Shown: positions 1 to 6,556, numbered from the stretch's first letter. The stretch is 6,568 nucleotides of DNA from JABSOG01 sp041583135 (GCA_041583135.1 JBFHGJ010000176.1:1-6568); one strand, 5' to 3'. A program made the numbers and translations. Notes: generated by a model from the sequence alone, not told the origin.

Positions 1-11
1 ATGAGGGTCAT

Positions 12-39
12 GTCTATGTTGTAGGGAACATTCATAGAC
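12..39. repeat. Inverted repeat GTCTATG/CATAGAC with a nested repeat
   Basis: GTCTATG at 12-18 is the exact reverse complement of CATAGAC at 33-39, across a 14-base spacer. Nested and partly overlapping is ATGTT (16-20) with AACAT (27-31). The two pairings share bases, so they are alternatives. No T-run follows, so a classical terminator is not supported. This could be the end of an upstream transcript or an operator. Confidence 0.3.
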
Positions 40-105
40 GATGTATAGGGATATACGGTATTTGAAGACGATACAAAGTTGTCGGCGCACAACCCCGACG
101 ATATA
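37..105 (+). repeat. Three GACGAT direct repeats at exact 30-bp spacing
   Basis: The motif GACGAT followed by RYA-like bases occurs at 37-45 (GACGATGTA), 67-75 (GACGATACA) and 97-105 (GACGATATA). The starts are exactly 30 bp apart, close to three helical turns, so all copies would lie on one face of the DNA. Relative to the predicted transcription start the copies sit near -77, -47 and -17. This geometry resembles an array of activator or autoregulator sites, but six bases is short and chance remains possible. Confidence 0.4.
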
Positions 106-107
106 AT
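79..107 (+). promoter_or_regulatory. Predicted sigma70-type promoter of the response regulator gene
   Basis: A perfect TATAAT -10 box lies at 102-107 and a partial -35 box, TTGTCG (4 of 6 consensus bases), at 79-84. The spacer is 17 bp, the optimal distance. Transcription would start near 113-115, giving a leader of only about 23 bases before the ATG at 137. The -10 box overlaps the third of three GACGAT motifs (97-102). The -35 box overlaps the inverted repeat GTTGT/ACAAC (78-82, 89-93). Binding of a regulator at either site could therefore modulate the promoter. This is a prediction from consensus only. Confidence 0.6.
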
Positions 108-136
108 AACCCACTGAAAAATTTACGAGATTTAGC

Positions 137-793
137 ATGACCGAAGCAACCGTCGCCATCGCAGATGACCATCCCCTATTTCGCACCGCCCTCAAACAAG
201 CGGTACTTGAGAGTCTAGCGGACACCACCATCACCGAAGCGGAAAATTTCGACCAGTTGCTTGAACTGATTGAGCACACCCCTAGCCTTGAGATTATATT
301 TCTCGACCTCCATATGCCCGGCAATCATGGCTTTAGAGGACTTAGCCAGCTACAAAACAACTACCCCAATTTGGTGGTGATCATGGTTTCGGCAGATGAA
401 AGCCCAGATATTATGCGTAAAGCCATTAGCCTTGGCGCCGCAGCCTTCATTCCCAAATCGGCCGACCTCGCGACACTATCGAACGCTATCAATGCTGTGC
501 TAGATGATGAAATTTGGCTGCCACAAGGCATCGATATCAATCTACAAAGCCAAGATGCACAACAAGACCAATCACTGGCCGCAAAAATAGCTCAGCTGAC
601 GCCACAGCAATATTCGGTATTGACCTTTATCGCCGACGGTAAACTCAACAAAGAAATAGGCTATACCTTGAATATTTCAGAAAATACGGTGAAAAAGCAT
701 GTGTCGGCCATTTTGTTGCAATTGGGCTGCAACAACCGCACACAAGCCAGCTTGATTTATCAGCAATTGATGTTAACGCCACAGGCGCAATAA
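137..793 (+). CDS. LuxR/NarL-family response regulator, CrbR/ErdR-like
   Basis: This is a 218-residue two-component response regulator, a cytoplasmic DNA-binding transcription factor. The receiver domain (about residues 4-122) has the acidic pair D10-D11, phosphoacceptor D57 in the LDLHMPG motif, S85 and K107 (IPKS), so it should be phosphorylatable. A linker of about 30 residues leads to a LuxR-type helix-turn-helix (about 154-211) with an LTPQQ start and recognition helix ENTVKKHVSAIL. The ADDHPLFR start, DLHMPGN block, IWLP linker and NNRTQA tail match the CrbR/ErdR group, which activates acetate and acetyl-CoA synthetase genes in Vibrio and Pseudomonas. The ATG at 137 has a weak Shine-Dalgarno (ACGAG, 125-129) and a good upstream promoter. 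Its likely partner is the SLC5-type hybrid kinase at 3083-6556. Family assignment is strong. The exact orthologue is inferred from memory of motifs. Confidence 0.96.
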   Translation: MTEATVAIADDHPLFRTALKQAVLESLADTTITEAENFDQLLELIEHTPSLEIIFLDLHMPGNHGFRGLSQLQNNYPNLVVIMVSADESPDIMRKAISLGAAAFIPKSADLATLSNAINAVLDDEIWLPQGIDINLQSQDAQQDQSLAAKIAQLTPQQYSVLTFIADGKLNKEIGYTLNISENTVKKHVSAILLQLGCNNRTQASLIYQQLMLTPQAQ

Positions 794-854
794 AACCGTG
801 GCATGACCGGTGCGTAGCCAGAGTACAGATACTCGCATAAAACTTGGCATCGAG

Positions 855-870
855 CGCCCATAAATGGGCG
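855..870. terminator. Convergent intergenic hairpin, possible bidirectional terminator
   Basis: CGCCCA (855-860) and TGGGCG (865-870) form a perfect 6-bp GC-rich stem with a TAAA loop. It lies between the stop codons of the convergent regulator (793) and hydrolase (882) genes, where a shared terminator is expected. Neither strand has a proper T-run directly after the stem: the minus strand has TTTT only about 11 bases beyond it. Intrinsic termination would be weak. A second small stem (GAGTA 821-825, TACTC 830-834) lies upstream. Confidence 0.35.
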
Positions 871-881
871 AACTACGGGTG

Positions 882-1811
882 TTATCTCTGAATAAATTCA
901 GCAATCATTTGGTAGGTCTGGTCACACTGCTCGCTCACCATGCTATCGAGCAACATATAGGCGTGGATCATATCGTCAAATTGATGGTGTTGAACCTGAC
1001 ACCCTGCTTCACGCAAAGCCTCTGCATAGGCAATGCCTTCATCTCGTAACGGATCGCATCCTGCGGTGAATATCAGCGTATCAGGCAGCGCTGCGGTTAT
1101 TTTTCCATGTAACGGCGATGCCGCTTTGACATCACTAAAGCCTTGAAAATATTGCTCAAAGTACCAGTCAATTTTGCTTCGTTCTAATAAGAAGCCGCTG
1201 CCATTTTCCCTTAACGATTCATGTTCACCGCAATAATCAACACTGGGATAAATCAGTATTTGCTTGTCTATCTTAAGCTGGCTGTCAGACTGGCTACGCA
1301 TCGACAAAGTGGTACAAATCGCCCCACCACCGCTGTCACCCATAATGTAAATTGCACCGTTGTGATTGAGTCCGGCCAAACAGTCGAGGTAATGCGCCAA
1401 CACATACTCACAGTCGTCGATTCCCGCAGGGTATGGATGCTCAGGTGCCAAGCGGTATTCTACAGCGATGACAATACAGTGACCAAGTGCGGAGACTTTG
1501 CGGCAAATAGGATCATACAGTTCAACACTGCCGCACATATGTCCACCACCATGGTAATGGATCACCACAGGCAATGGCTCATCAACTGTTGGACAATAGA
1601 CTCGAACCGCAATATCTCTGCCTGAAGCGCACAAGACACGATCTGCGACAAAATCGAGCGCAGGTCCTTGTGGCAGATAGACCGCCAGAGCATTAATCCC
1701 CTGTCGCACTGCCTCCGGGGTAAACGGCACCCCATTTTTTTTCGCTTCGCTAATGGTTTTATTTGCTTCAGCCAAAAAAGGCTCAAGCGCTGTAGATACT
1801 ACGCCTCGCAT
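882..1811 (-). CDS. Alpha/beta hydrolase, hormone-sensitive-lipase (family IV) type esterase
   Basis: This 309-residue enzyme probably hydrolyses short-chain carboxylic esters in the cytoplasm; no signal peptide is visible. The family IV hallmarks are all present. The oxyanion-hole motif HYHGGG is at 85-90 and YRLAPEHPYPA at 119-129. The nucleophile elbow GDSGG at 158-162 carries catalytic S160. The acid is D253 in GCDPLRDEG, and the base is H283 in MIHAY. GDSGG replaces the commoner GDSAG, a tolerated variation. Length is normal for the family, and an N-terminal cap of about 60 residues precedes the core. The ATG at 1811-1809 lies inside the end of the MFS gene (13-bp overlap) and follows a strong TAAGGAG site, so the two are an operon and probably translationally coupled. 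The substrate cannot be read from sequence. Confidence 0.93.
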   Translation of the reverse strand: MRGVVSTALEPFLAEANKTISEAKKNGVPFTPEAVRQGINALAVYLPQGPALDFVADRVLCASGRDIAVRVYCPTVDEPLPVVIHYHGGGHMCGSVELYDPICRKVSALGHCIVIAVEYRLAPEHPYPAGIDDCEYVLAHYLDCLAGLNHNGAIYIMGDSGGGAICTTLSMRSQSDSQLKIDKQILIYPSVDYCGEHESLRENGSGFLLERSKIDWYFEQYFQGFSDVKAASPLHGKITAALPDTLIFTAGCDPLRDEGIAYAEALREAGCQVQHHQFDDMIHAYMLLDSMVSEQCDQTYQMIAEFIQR

Positions 1812-2983
1812 GGAACTAGCTCCTTAGGTTTTCCGGTTTCAGCCAAAAAGAAACTGCCAATAAAAAATGAACTGCTCACTACACAAATGAGCATAAACGC
1901 TTGGGTGTAGTCGCCCTGATTGATATCGACCAATTTGCCAAACAGCCATAACACCAAGGTACCGACCATATAGCTGATTGAATAAAACAAGCTGAAGATC
2001 ACGGTGATCTTATTGCCAGTCATATTAGGTGTTTCATGGGGAATGCTGATTAGTGCGGTCACCGGAAAGAAGATAAAAAAGCCTAACAACATAGCACAGA
2101 CGGTTTGTACTACCTCAGATTGCGCAAAAGACAAACCGCTTACGGTGAGTACGATAAGTAGTCCTGACCAACGAATAACCGGCAATCGTAACGGATACTT
2201 TTTGCTAAACACTATCCCGGCCAAGGTGCCGACGATACCGGCGCCTATCACCAGCACGCTTTGACTGATCCCCGCTTTGGGATAAAAGGTAAACAAGCAC
2301 AGGTAAAAAGACAAAATGCCGCTATAGGTCAGCGCATATGACCAGCTGAACGTATCTTTAAGACCGTCGAGATAAGAAAACTCTGCCTGCGCATCTTTGG
2401 CTTCTTGTTGTTCGGTGTGCGCTGTTCTATCTTCTACTTGCAGCCACCCAATGCACAATACCAAACTGGCAAGCGATAGAATGATCAGCGTATTTTGCCA
2501 GCCACCGCTGATCGTATTGAAGTTCGCCATTTGCCATAAAATAATGGCCGTGCCGAGATTAAACGCCACCGCATTGATGCCATTGATGGTGGCACGCTCG
2601 TTGGGCGCAAACCATGCCATCACAATCGGATTGAAATAAACCACCATAAACGCACCACCAAGCCCCATCAAGAAACGACTGGCGAGCAGTAACTCATAAT
2701 TTGAGGCAAACGGTGTTAACAAGCCAATGGAGATAAACAGCCCGGAGATAAAAAACGCCTTTTTCACTCCAAACTTAATTGCCAGCCAAGCCGCAGCGAA
2801 AGTACCGACAATCTTGGCCAGTGTCACCGCCCCGCTAATAAAACTGGCAGACGCCAAACTGTCAATCCCCATAGATGCCATAATCTGGCTCATACTCGCA
2901 GTTCCACCTACCCACGCCATCGCAAATAGGGTGTAGCTGATAAAGACGATAAACTCGACCCAATACTTATTTGTAACTCTCAT
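1799..2983 (-). CDS. Major facilitator superfamily (MFS) transporter
   Basis: This integral inner-membrane protein of 394 residues has about 12 predicted hydrophobic helices, split by a charged central loop around residues 183-210 (EDRTAHTEQQEAKDAQ). It has the size and two-bundle pattern of an MFS secondary transporter. In the helix 2-3 loop the motif-A region reads IKFGVKK, so the usual Asp is Ile. Motif B is visible as RFLMGLGGA (103-111), and NGINAVAFNLGTA (134-146) fits the helix 5 region. I chose the ATG at 2983-2981 because the TTG just before it (2986-2984) gives only one extra residue. Neither start has a good Shine-Dalgarno site; GGG lies 6 bases upstream. The gene is first of a two-gene operon with the esterase and is transcribed away from the sensor kinase. 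Uptake of an organic acid or ester is inferred from the neighbour; efflux is possible. The substrate is unknown. Confidence 0.93.
   Translation of the reverse strand: MRVTNKYWVEFIVFISYTLFAMAWVGGTASMSQIMASMGIDSLASASFISGAVTLAKIVGTFAAAWLAIKFGVKKAFFISGLFISIGLLTPFASNYELLLASRFLMGLGGAFMVVYFNPIVMAWFAPNERATINGINAVAFNLGTAIILWQMANFNTISGGWQNTLIILSLASLVLCIGWLQVEDRTAHTEQQEAKDAQAEFSYLDGLKDTFSWSYALTYSGILSFYLCLFTFYPKAGISQSVLVIGAGIVGTLAGIVFSKKYPLRLPVIRWSGLLIVLTVSGLSFAQSEVVQTVCAMLLGFFIFFPVTALISIPHETPNMTGNKITVIFSLFYSISYMVGTLVLWLFGKLVDINQGDYTQAFMLICVVSSSFFIGSFFLAETGKPKELVPCEA
1820..1826 (-). promoter_or_regulatory. Strong ribosome binding site of the hydrolase gene
   Basis: On the minus strand the sequence reads TAAGGAG, 8 bases before the ATG at 1811. 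It lies inside the final codons of the MFS gene. It fixes the hydrolase start and suggests strong translation, or translational coupling by ribosomes terminating at 1799. Confidence 0.8.
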
Positions 2984-2996
2984 CAACGGCCCGTTG
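2984..2996. promoter_or_regulatory. 13-bp palindrome abutting the MFS start codon
   Basis: CAACGG (2984-2989) and CCGTTG (2991-2996) are perfect inverted arms around a single C. The element touches the MFS ATG (2983-2981) and covers the place where its ribosome binding site should be. It could be an operator for the divergent promoters, or a small hairpin (CAAC/GTTG closing a 5-base loop) that limits translation. No binding protein can be named. Confidence 0.4.
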
Positions 2997-2999
2997 TAA

Positions 3000-3082
3000 A
3001 ATCGATTCAGGTGCCATGAGATTACTGCAAAACCTTGTCGATTGATGTACTACTTTCGTGCGCTGTGTTTGCTTGAGCAACC
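3000..3082. other. Divergent intergenic region between MFS operon and sensor kinase
   Basis: This stretch should carry the promoters of both the MFS-esterase operon and the kinase gene. No convincing pair of -35/-10 boxes is visible on either strand. A TTGTCG hexamer (3035-3040) matches the -35 of the regulator promoter but lacks a -10 at proper distance. A possible extended -10 (TGATATTCT, 3084-3092) lies just after the GTG and would favour the later kinase start. Other elements are an 8-bp palindrome AATCGATT (3000-3007) and the inverted repeat TTGCT-TG-AGCAA (3069-3080). Confidence 0.4.
3069..3080. repeat. Inverted repeat TTGCT-TG-AGCAA upstream of the kinase
   Basis: Perfect 5-bp arms (3069-3073, 3076-3080) flank a 2-base centre, ending two bases before the GTG at 3083. 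It may be an operator half-site pair. Such short palindromes are also common by chance. Confidence 0.25.
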
Positions 3083-6000
3083 GTGATATTCTCTGTCTCA
3101 GCGCACACTAACCCCTTGAGGTATAACCCCTTGTTAACTTGGCTTTCACTCGACACTTATCTGGTATTGCTGCTATCGGGCGGCTACCTGTTGTCACTAT
3201 TTGTCGTCGCTTACAAAGGCCAAAGCCAGCCTGCGCAAAAATGGTTCAGCAGACCGTGGGTTTACAGCCTGTCATTGGGCGTCAGTTGCACCTCTTGGGC
3301 CTTTTACGGCACAGTCGGCCAAGCGGCCACCACCGGCGCTTGGCTCACCCCTATCTATTTCGGCTCTATCTTGTGTTTCATGCTGGCGTGGCCAATGCTG
3401 TTGAAAATGCTGCGCATCAGCAAACAGCAAAACATCACCTCGATCGCCGACTTTATTGCCTGTCGCTATGGCCGCTCGCCAACCATCGCCGCGACCGTCA
3501 CTTTGGTGGCGTTAGTCGGCACAGTGCCCTACATTGCGTTGCAGTTACGGGCTATCAGCAACAGTTTTGATCTATCTACTGGCAACTACCAATCCGGCGT
3601 CAATACGGCTGTTGTGGTAACACTGGTGCTCATTGCCTTTAGCATTTTATTCGGCACCAGACAGGCAGCCATCAACAAACAAAACCAAGGACTGGTGCTG
3701 GCCATCGCCTTTAGCTCTTGGGTAAAGCTACTGGCCTTAAGCGCCGTCGGCATTTTCGCCTGCTTTTATGTGATGGACCAGATTGAACCCTTAACCATAG
3801 GGGTTGATGACCTCGCGGCGCAGCAAAGCCCCGGCTACTGGTATTTCGCGGTAACCCAAGCCATTTTGGGGATGATCACCATATTCATCCTCCCACAACA
3901 ATACCATATGATGGTGATTGAAAATCACCATGAAAAAGAACTCAAAGCCGCACGCTGGCTATATCCTCTATACCTGCTGTTGATCAATGTATTCATTTTG
4001 CCCATCGCACTGACCGGTCAAAACCTCTTTCCCGGAGGCGCTGTCGATGCCGACACCTTTGTCTTGACCATTCCTTTGTACTTCGAACAAAGTTGGCTGG
4101 TTGCCTTGGCATATATCGGCGGATTGGCTGCCGCCACAGGCATGGTGATAGTGGCTACAGTGGTTTTAAGTACCATGGTCACCACAGAGATAATCAACCC
4201 GCTGCTGCTGCGCTACAACCTCTTTATGGGTGAGCAAAAAAACCAAATGTCCGGCATGTTGCTCAATATCCGTCGTGGTGCAGTCGCCCTACTGCTGCTG
4301 TTGGCACTGGCGTTTGAGCGCATGTTCAGCCAGCAAGACCATTTGGCCTCCATCGGATTGTTGTCCTTTGTGTTGCTGGCCCAACTGGCGCCGGCCGTTG
4401 TCGCTGCTCTGTACTGGCGTAAAGCCACCACAGTCGGTGCACTGACGGGATTGGCCCTCGGCAGCCTGTTGTGGTTTTACTGTTTATTGTTGCCAAGTCT
4501 GATGCCCGAAGCCAATTGGGTGAGTTCAGGCCCGTTGGGCATTGCTTGGTTAAAGCCACAGGCGCTATTTGGCTTGAGTATTATCGACAGTACCAGCCAT
4601 GGTCTGTTTTACAGCTTGTTGAGCAATATTTTGAGTTTTGCGCTGATCTCAATTCTCACTCATCGCAGTGTCGCCGAAAGGCTACAGGCGGATGTGTTCT
4701 TAAACAAGCAGCAAACAACGACAAAAAGCCGCTTAACCAATAGGGATCTTTATCAATTGCTGCAACGCTTTGTCGGCACCGATGCCGCCGACCGCTTTAT
4801 TCACAGCTACAAACAAACCAATAGCCGCGAAAATGAACTGCCAGAGCCAGAAGAATATACCCGTTTGCAGCTCTCAAGCGTCTTAGGCTCGGCCTCCACC
4901 CGCATGGTAATGAAAGCGGCCGGTAAAAAACAAAAAATGCCGCTGGAAGATGTCGTGGATATCGTCGATGAAGCCAGCGAGTTGTTTCAGTTTAACCGCG
5001 AGTTGTTACAGGCTGGCATTGAGAATATCGAACAAGGCATCAGCGTCATTGATGCCGATATGCGCTTAGTGGCATGGAACCAGCGCTATATTGAACTGCT
5101 TGATTATCCGGAAGATATCGTCACCGTCGGCAAACCGATAGCGGAGCTTATCCGTTATAACGCCCAACGCGGAATGATAGCCGATGAAGGCACTGAAGAT
5201 TTTTGCGAGCGCCGCCTGCAATTTATGCGCAGCGGCAGCGCCCATCACCTACAGCGGGAAATGCCCAATGGTCTAGTCATTGAAATACGCGGCCAAGCCA
5301 TGCCCGGCGGCGGCTTTGTTAGCACCTTTTCAGACATTACCGCACACATAGAGGCTGAAAAAGCACTCAAATTAGCCAACGAGACCCTCGAACAAAGGGT
5401 TCAAGCGCGCACTGAAGAACTGGCCTTAGCCAAGGCCGAAGCCGAAGCGGCCCATCTGAGTAAAAGTCGGTTTTTGGCCGCCGCCTCTCATGATTTGATG
5501 CAGCCGTTTAACGCTGCACATCTGTTCACCAACATGCTCAATAAAAAGCTGCAACACAGCGAACATGCCGAGCTGTCGAACAACCTGCTCAATGCCCTCA
5601 ACGCCTCAGAAAGCTTGCTGACCGACCTCGTAGAAATCGCCCAGCTCGACAGAAGCAACCTCAAAGTCAATTCAAGCCGCTTTTGTGTCGATCAATTGCT
5701 TGCAACCTTAGGCCATGAATTTGGCTTGATGGCGCAACAGAGCGGGATACGCTTTCGCTATTTGAGATCCAATTGCTATATCAACACCGACCAAAGGCTG
5801 CTGCGCCGTGTGGTGCAAAACTTTTTGTCCAACGCGATCAATTACTGTGCTAAACAAAACGGCCGAGTGGTATTGGGTGTAAGACGACGACCTGAGCACA
5901 TTCGCATTGAGGTTTGGGACAATGGCCCCGGCATTGCCGCAGATCAACAGCAAAGCATCTTTGCTGAATTTGAGCGGCTTGAGCAGACCAGTCACAAATC

Positions 6001-6556
6001 AGGCTTGGGCCTTGGCTTGGCGATATCGGAGCGAATTGCCAAGCTATTGGGCTTAACAATCTCGCTTAAGTCAACGCTCAGCAAAGGCTCCTGTTTTAGC
6101 ATCACTATCGCCAAAGATAGCAACCAAGCCAGCCATCCGAGCGACGATGACACAGGGAAAGTAGAAAAGCCACTACAGGAATTTAACGGATTGAAAGCGA
6201 TCCTCATCGACAACGACGCCATGGTACTCAACGCCCTGCGCTCGCAATTGCAAGACTGGGGTTGTACTGTCCTTAGCGGCAAAGATGAGTCAGCGATAAG
6301 CGCCAACCTTGGCGAAAGCCCAGCATTTGAGCCTAATATCATTCTCTCTGACTATCACCTAGACAACGACCAAAACGGCGTTGATCTCGCCACCGGGCTT
6401 TTGACCGCCAATCATTGGCAAATACCCGTCATCATCTGCTCAGCTGACCCATCAGAGCAGGTTCGTGAACACACCAGAAGCAGCGGCTTTTACTTTATGC
6501 GCAAGCCGGTAAAGGCATTGGCGCTGAAAAAATTGATCCGTCAGGTTCTCAAATAA
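3083..6556 (+). CDS. SLC5-type hybrid sensor histidine kinase, CrbS/MxtR-like
   Basis: This 1157-residue inner-membrane sensor autophosphorylates on histidine and signals to a response regulator, probably the one at 137-793. Residues 24-527 form an SLC5/sodium:solute-symporter-like domain of 13 helices with FGTRQAA (190-196) and PQQYHMM (271-277). A STAC-like linker (about 550-625, LLQRFVGTDAADRF) follows. A PAS domain (641-755) leads into a coiled coil (757-795). HisKA has H803 in SHDLMQP. The ATPase has N917 (N box), DNGPG from D946 (G1) and SGLGLGL 973-979 (G2). The receiver (about 1037-1155) has D1043/D1045, phosphoacceptor D1090, S1120 and K1141. No Hpt domain is present. This is the order of CrbS and MxtR, which control acetate metabolism; CbrA shares the transporter-like front. 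The GTG at 3083 has only a weak Shine-Dalgarno; TTG 3131 (removing 16 residues) has GAGG 9 bases upstream and better fits the family's N-terminus (LTWLSLD). All catalytic residues are intact. Confidence 0.95.
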   Translation: MIFSVSAHTNPLRYNPLLTWLSLDTYLVLLLSGGYLLSLFVVAYKGQSQPAQKWFSRPWVYSLSLGVSCTSWAFYGTVGQAATTGAWLTPIYFGSILCFMLAWPMLLKMLRISKQQNITSIADFIACRYGRSPTIAATVTLVALVGTVPYIALQLRAISNSFDLSTGNYQSGVNTAVVVTLVLIAFSILFGTRQAAINKQNQGLVLAIAFSSWVKLLALSAVGIFACFYVMDQIEPLTIGVDDLAAQQSPGYWYFAVTQAILGMITIFILPQQYHMMVIENHHEKELKAARWLYPLYLLLINVFILPIALTGQNLFPGGAVDADTFVLTIPLYFEQSWLVALAYIGGLAAATGMVIVATVVLSTMVTTEIINPLLLRYNLFMGEQKNQMSGMLLNIRRGAVALLLLLALAFERMFSQQDHLASIGLLSFVLLAQLAPAVVAALYWRKATTVGALTGLALGSLLWFYCLLLPSLMPEANWVSSGPLGIAWLKPQALFGLSIIDSTSHGLFYSLLSNILSFALISILTHRSVAERLQADVFLNKQQTTTKSRLTNRDLYQLLQRFVGTDAADRFIHSYKQTNSRENELPEPEEYTRLQLSSVLGSASTRMVMKAAGKKQKMPLEDVVDIVDEASELFQFNRELLQAGIENIEQGISVIDADMRLVAWNQRYIELLDYPEDIVTVGKPIAELIRYNAQRGMIADEGTEDFCERRLQFMRSGSAHHLQREMPNGLVIEIRGQAMPGGGFVSTFSDITAHIEAEKALKLANETLEQRVQARTEELALAKAEAEAAHLSKSRFLAAASHDLMQPFNAAHLFTNMLNKKLQHSEHAELSNNLLNALNASESLLTDLVEIAQLDRSNLKVNSSRFCVDQLLATLGHEFGLMAQQSGIRFRYLRSNCYINTDQRLLRRVVQNFLSNAINYCAKQNGRVVLGVRRRPEHIRIEVWDNGPGIAADQQQSIFAEFERLEQTSHKSGLGLGLAISERIAKLLGLTISLKSTLSKGSCFSITIAKDSNQASHPSDDDTGKVEKPLQEFNGLKAILIDNDAMVLNALRSQLQDWGCTVLSGKDESAISANLGESPAFEPNIILSDYHLDNDQNGVDLATGLLTANHWQIPVIICSADPSEQVREHTRSSGFYFMRKPVKALALKKLIRQVLK
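3109..3133 (+). repeat. Tandem 10-bp direct repeat TAACCCCTTG with 15-bp period
   Basis: TAACCCCTTG occurs at 3109-3118 and again at 3124-3133, an exact repeat 15 bp apart. If the kinase starts at GTG 3083, it encodes a repeated NPL in NPLRYNPL. If the kinase starts at TTG 3131, the repeat lies in the untranslated leader and the second copy contains the start codon. GAGG (3118-3121) between the copies would be the ribosome binding site for that start. Confidence 0.6.
3118..3133 (+). promoter_or_regulatory. Alternative ribosome binding site and TTG start of the kinase
   Basis: GAGG (3118-3121) sits 9 bases before an in-frame TTG (3131-3133). The resulting protein would begin a few residues before the first membrane helix, as I recall for related SLC5 kinases. 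The longer form from GTG 3083 adds MIFSVSAHTNPLRYNP, which has no recognisable role. Confidence 0.45.

Noticed and set aside
1..65. Open reading frame from the left edge ending at TGA 63-65 (EGHVYVVGNIHRR-like tail), possible end of an upstream gene
   Set aside because: Only about 20 codons are visible, with no recognisable motif, and it runs through inverted repeats. It cannot be supported without sequence to the left.
821..834. GAGTA-CAGA-TACTC stem as a terminator of the regulator gene
   Set aside because: The 5-bp stem is weak and no T-run follows on the plus strand.
864..1049. Plus-strand frame of 61 codons overlapping the hydrolase gene
   Set aside because: It is antisense to a hydrolase with all catalytic motifs, has no recognisable domain, and begins in the intergenic hairpin.
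1221..1625. Plus-strand frame of 134 codons
   Set aside because: Antisense shadow of the hydrolase. The composition looks like reverse translation of conserved motifs rather than a protein.
1562..1786. Minus-strand frame of 74 codons in the hydrolase region
   Set aside because: Alternative frame within the start of the hydrolase gene; no domain and no ribosome binding site of note. I saw no sign that the hydrolase is frameshifted.
1668..2936. Several plus-strand frames of 69-86 codons opposite the MFS and hydrolase genes
   Set aside because: Antisense shadows of a membrane protein gene, without motifs.
3109..3121. Resemblance of CTAACCCCTTGAGG to part of the phage T7 terminator
   Set aside because: Only the short TAACCCCTTG core matches. 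There is no GC stem followed by a T-run, and the place is a gene start.
3139..3570. Plus-strand frame of 143 codons inside the kinase gene
   Set aside because: Out-of-frame reading of the SLC5 region, rich in His, Arg and Gln, with no fold signature; the overlapping kinase frame is clearly real.
5992..6342. Minus-strand frame of 116 codons opposite the kinase ATPase and receiver
   Set aside because: It lies opposite conserved ATP-binding and receiver motifs that explain the coding constraint.
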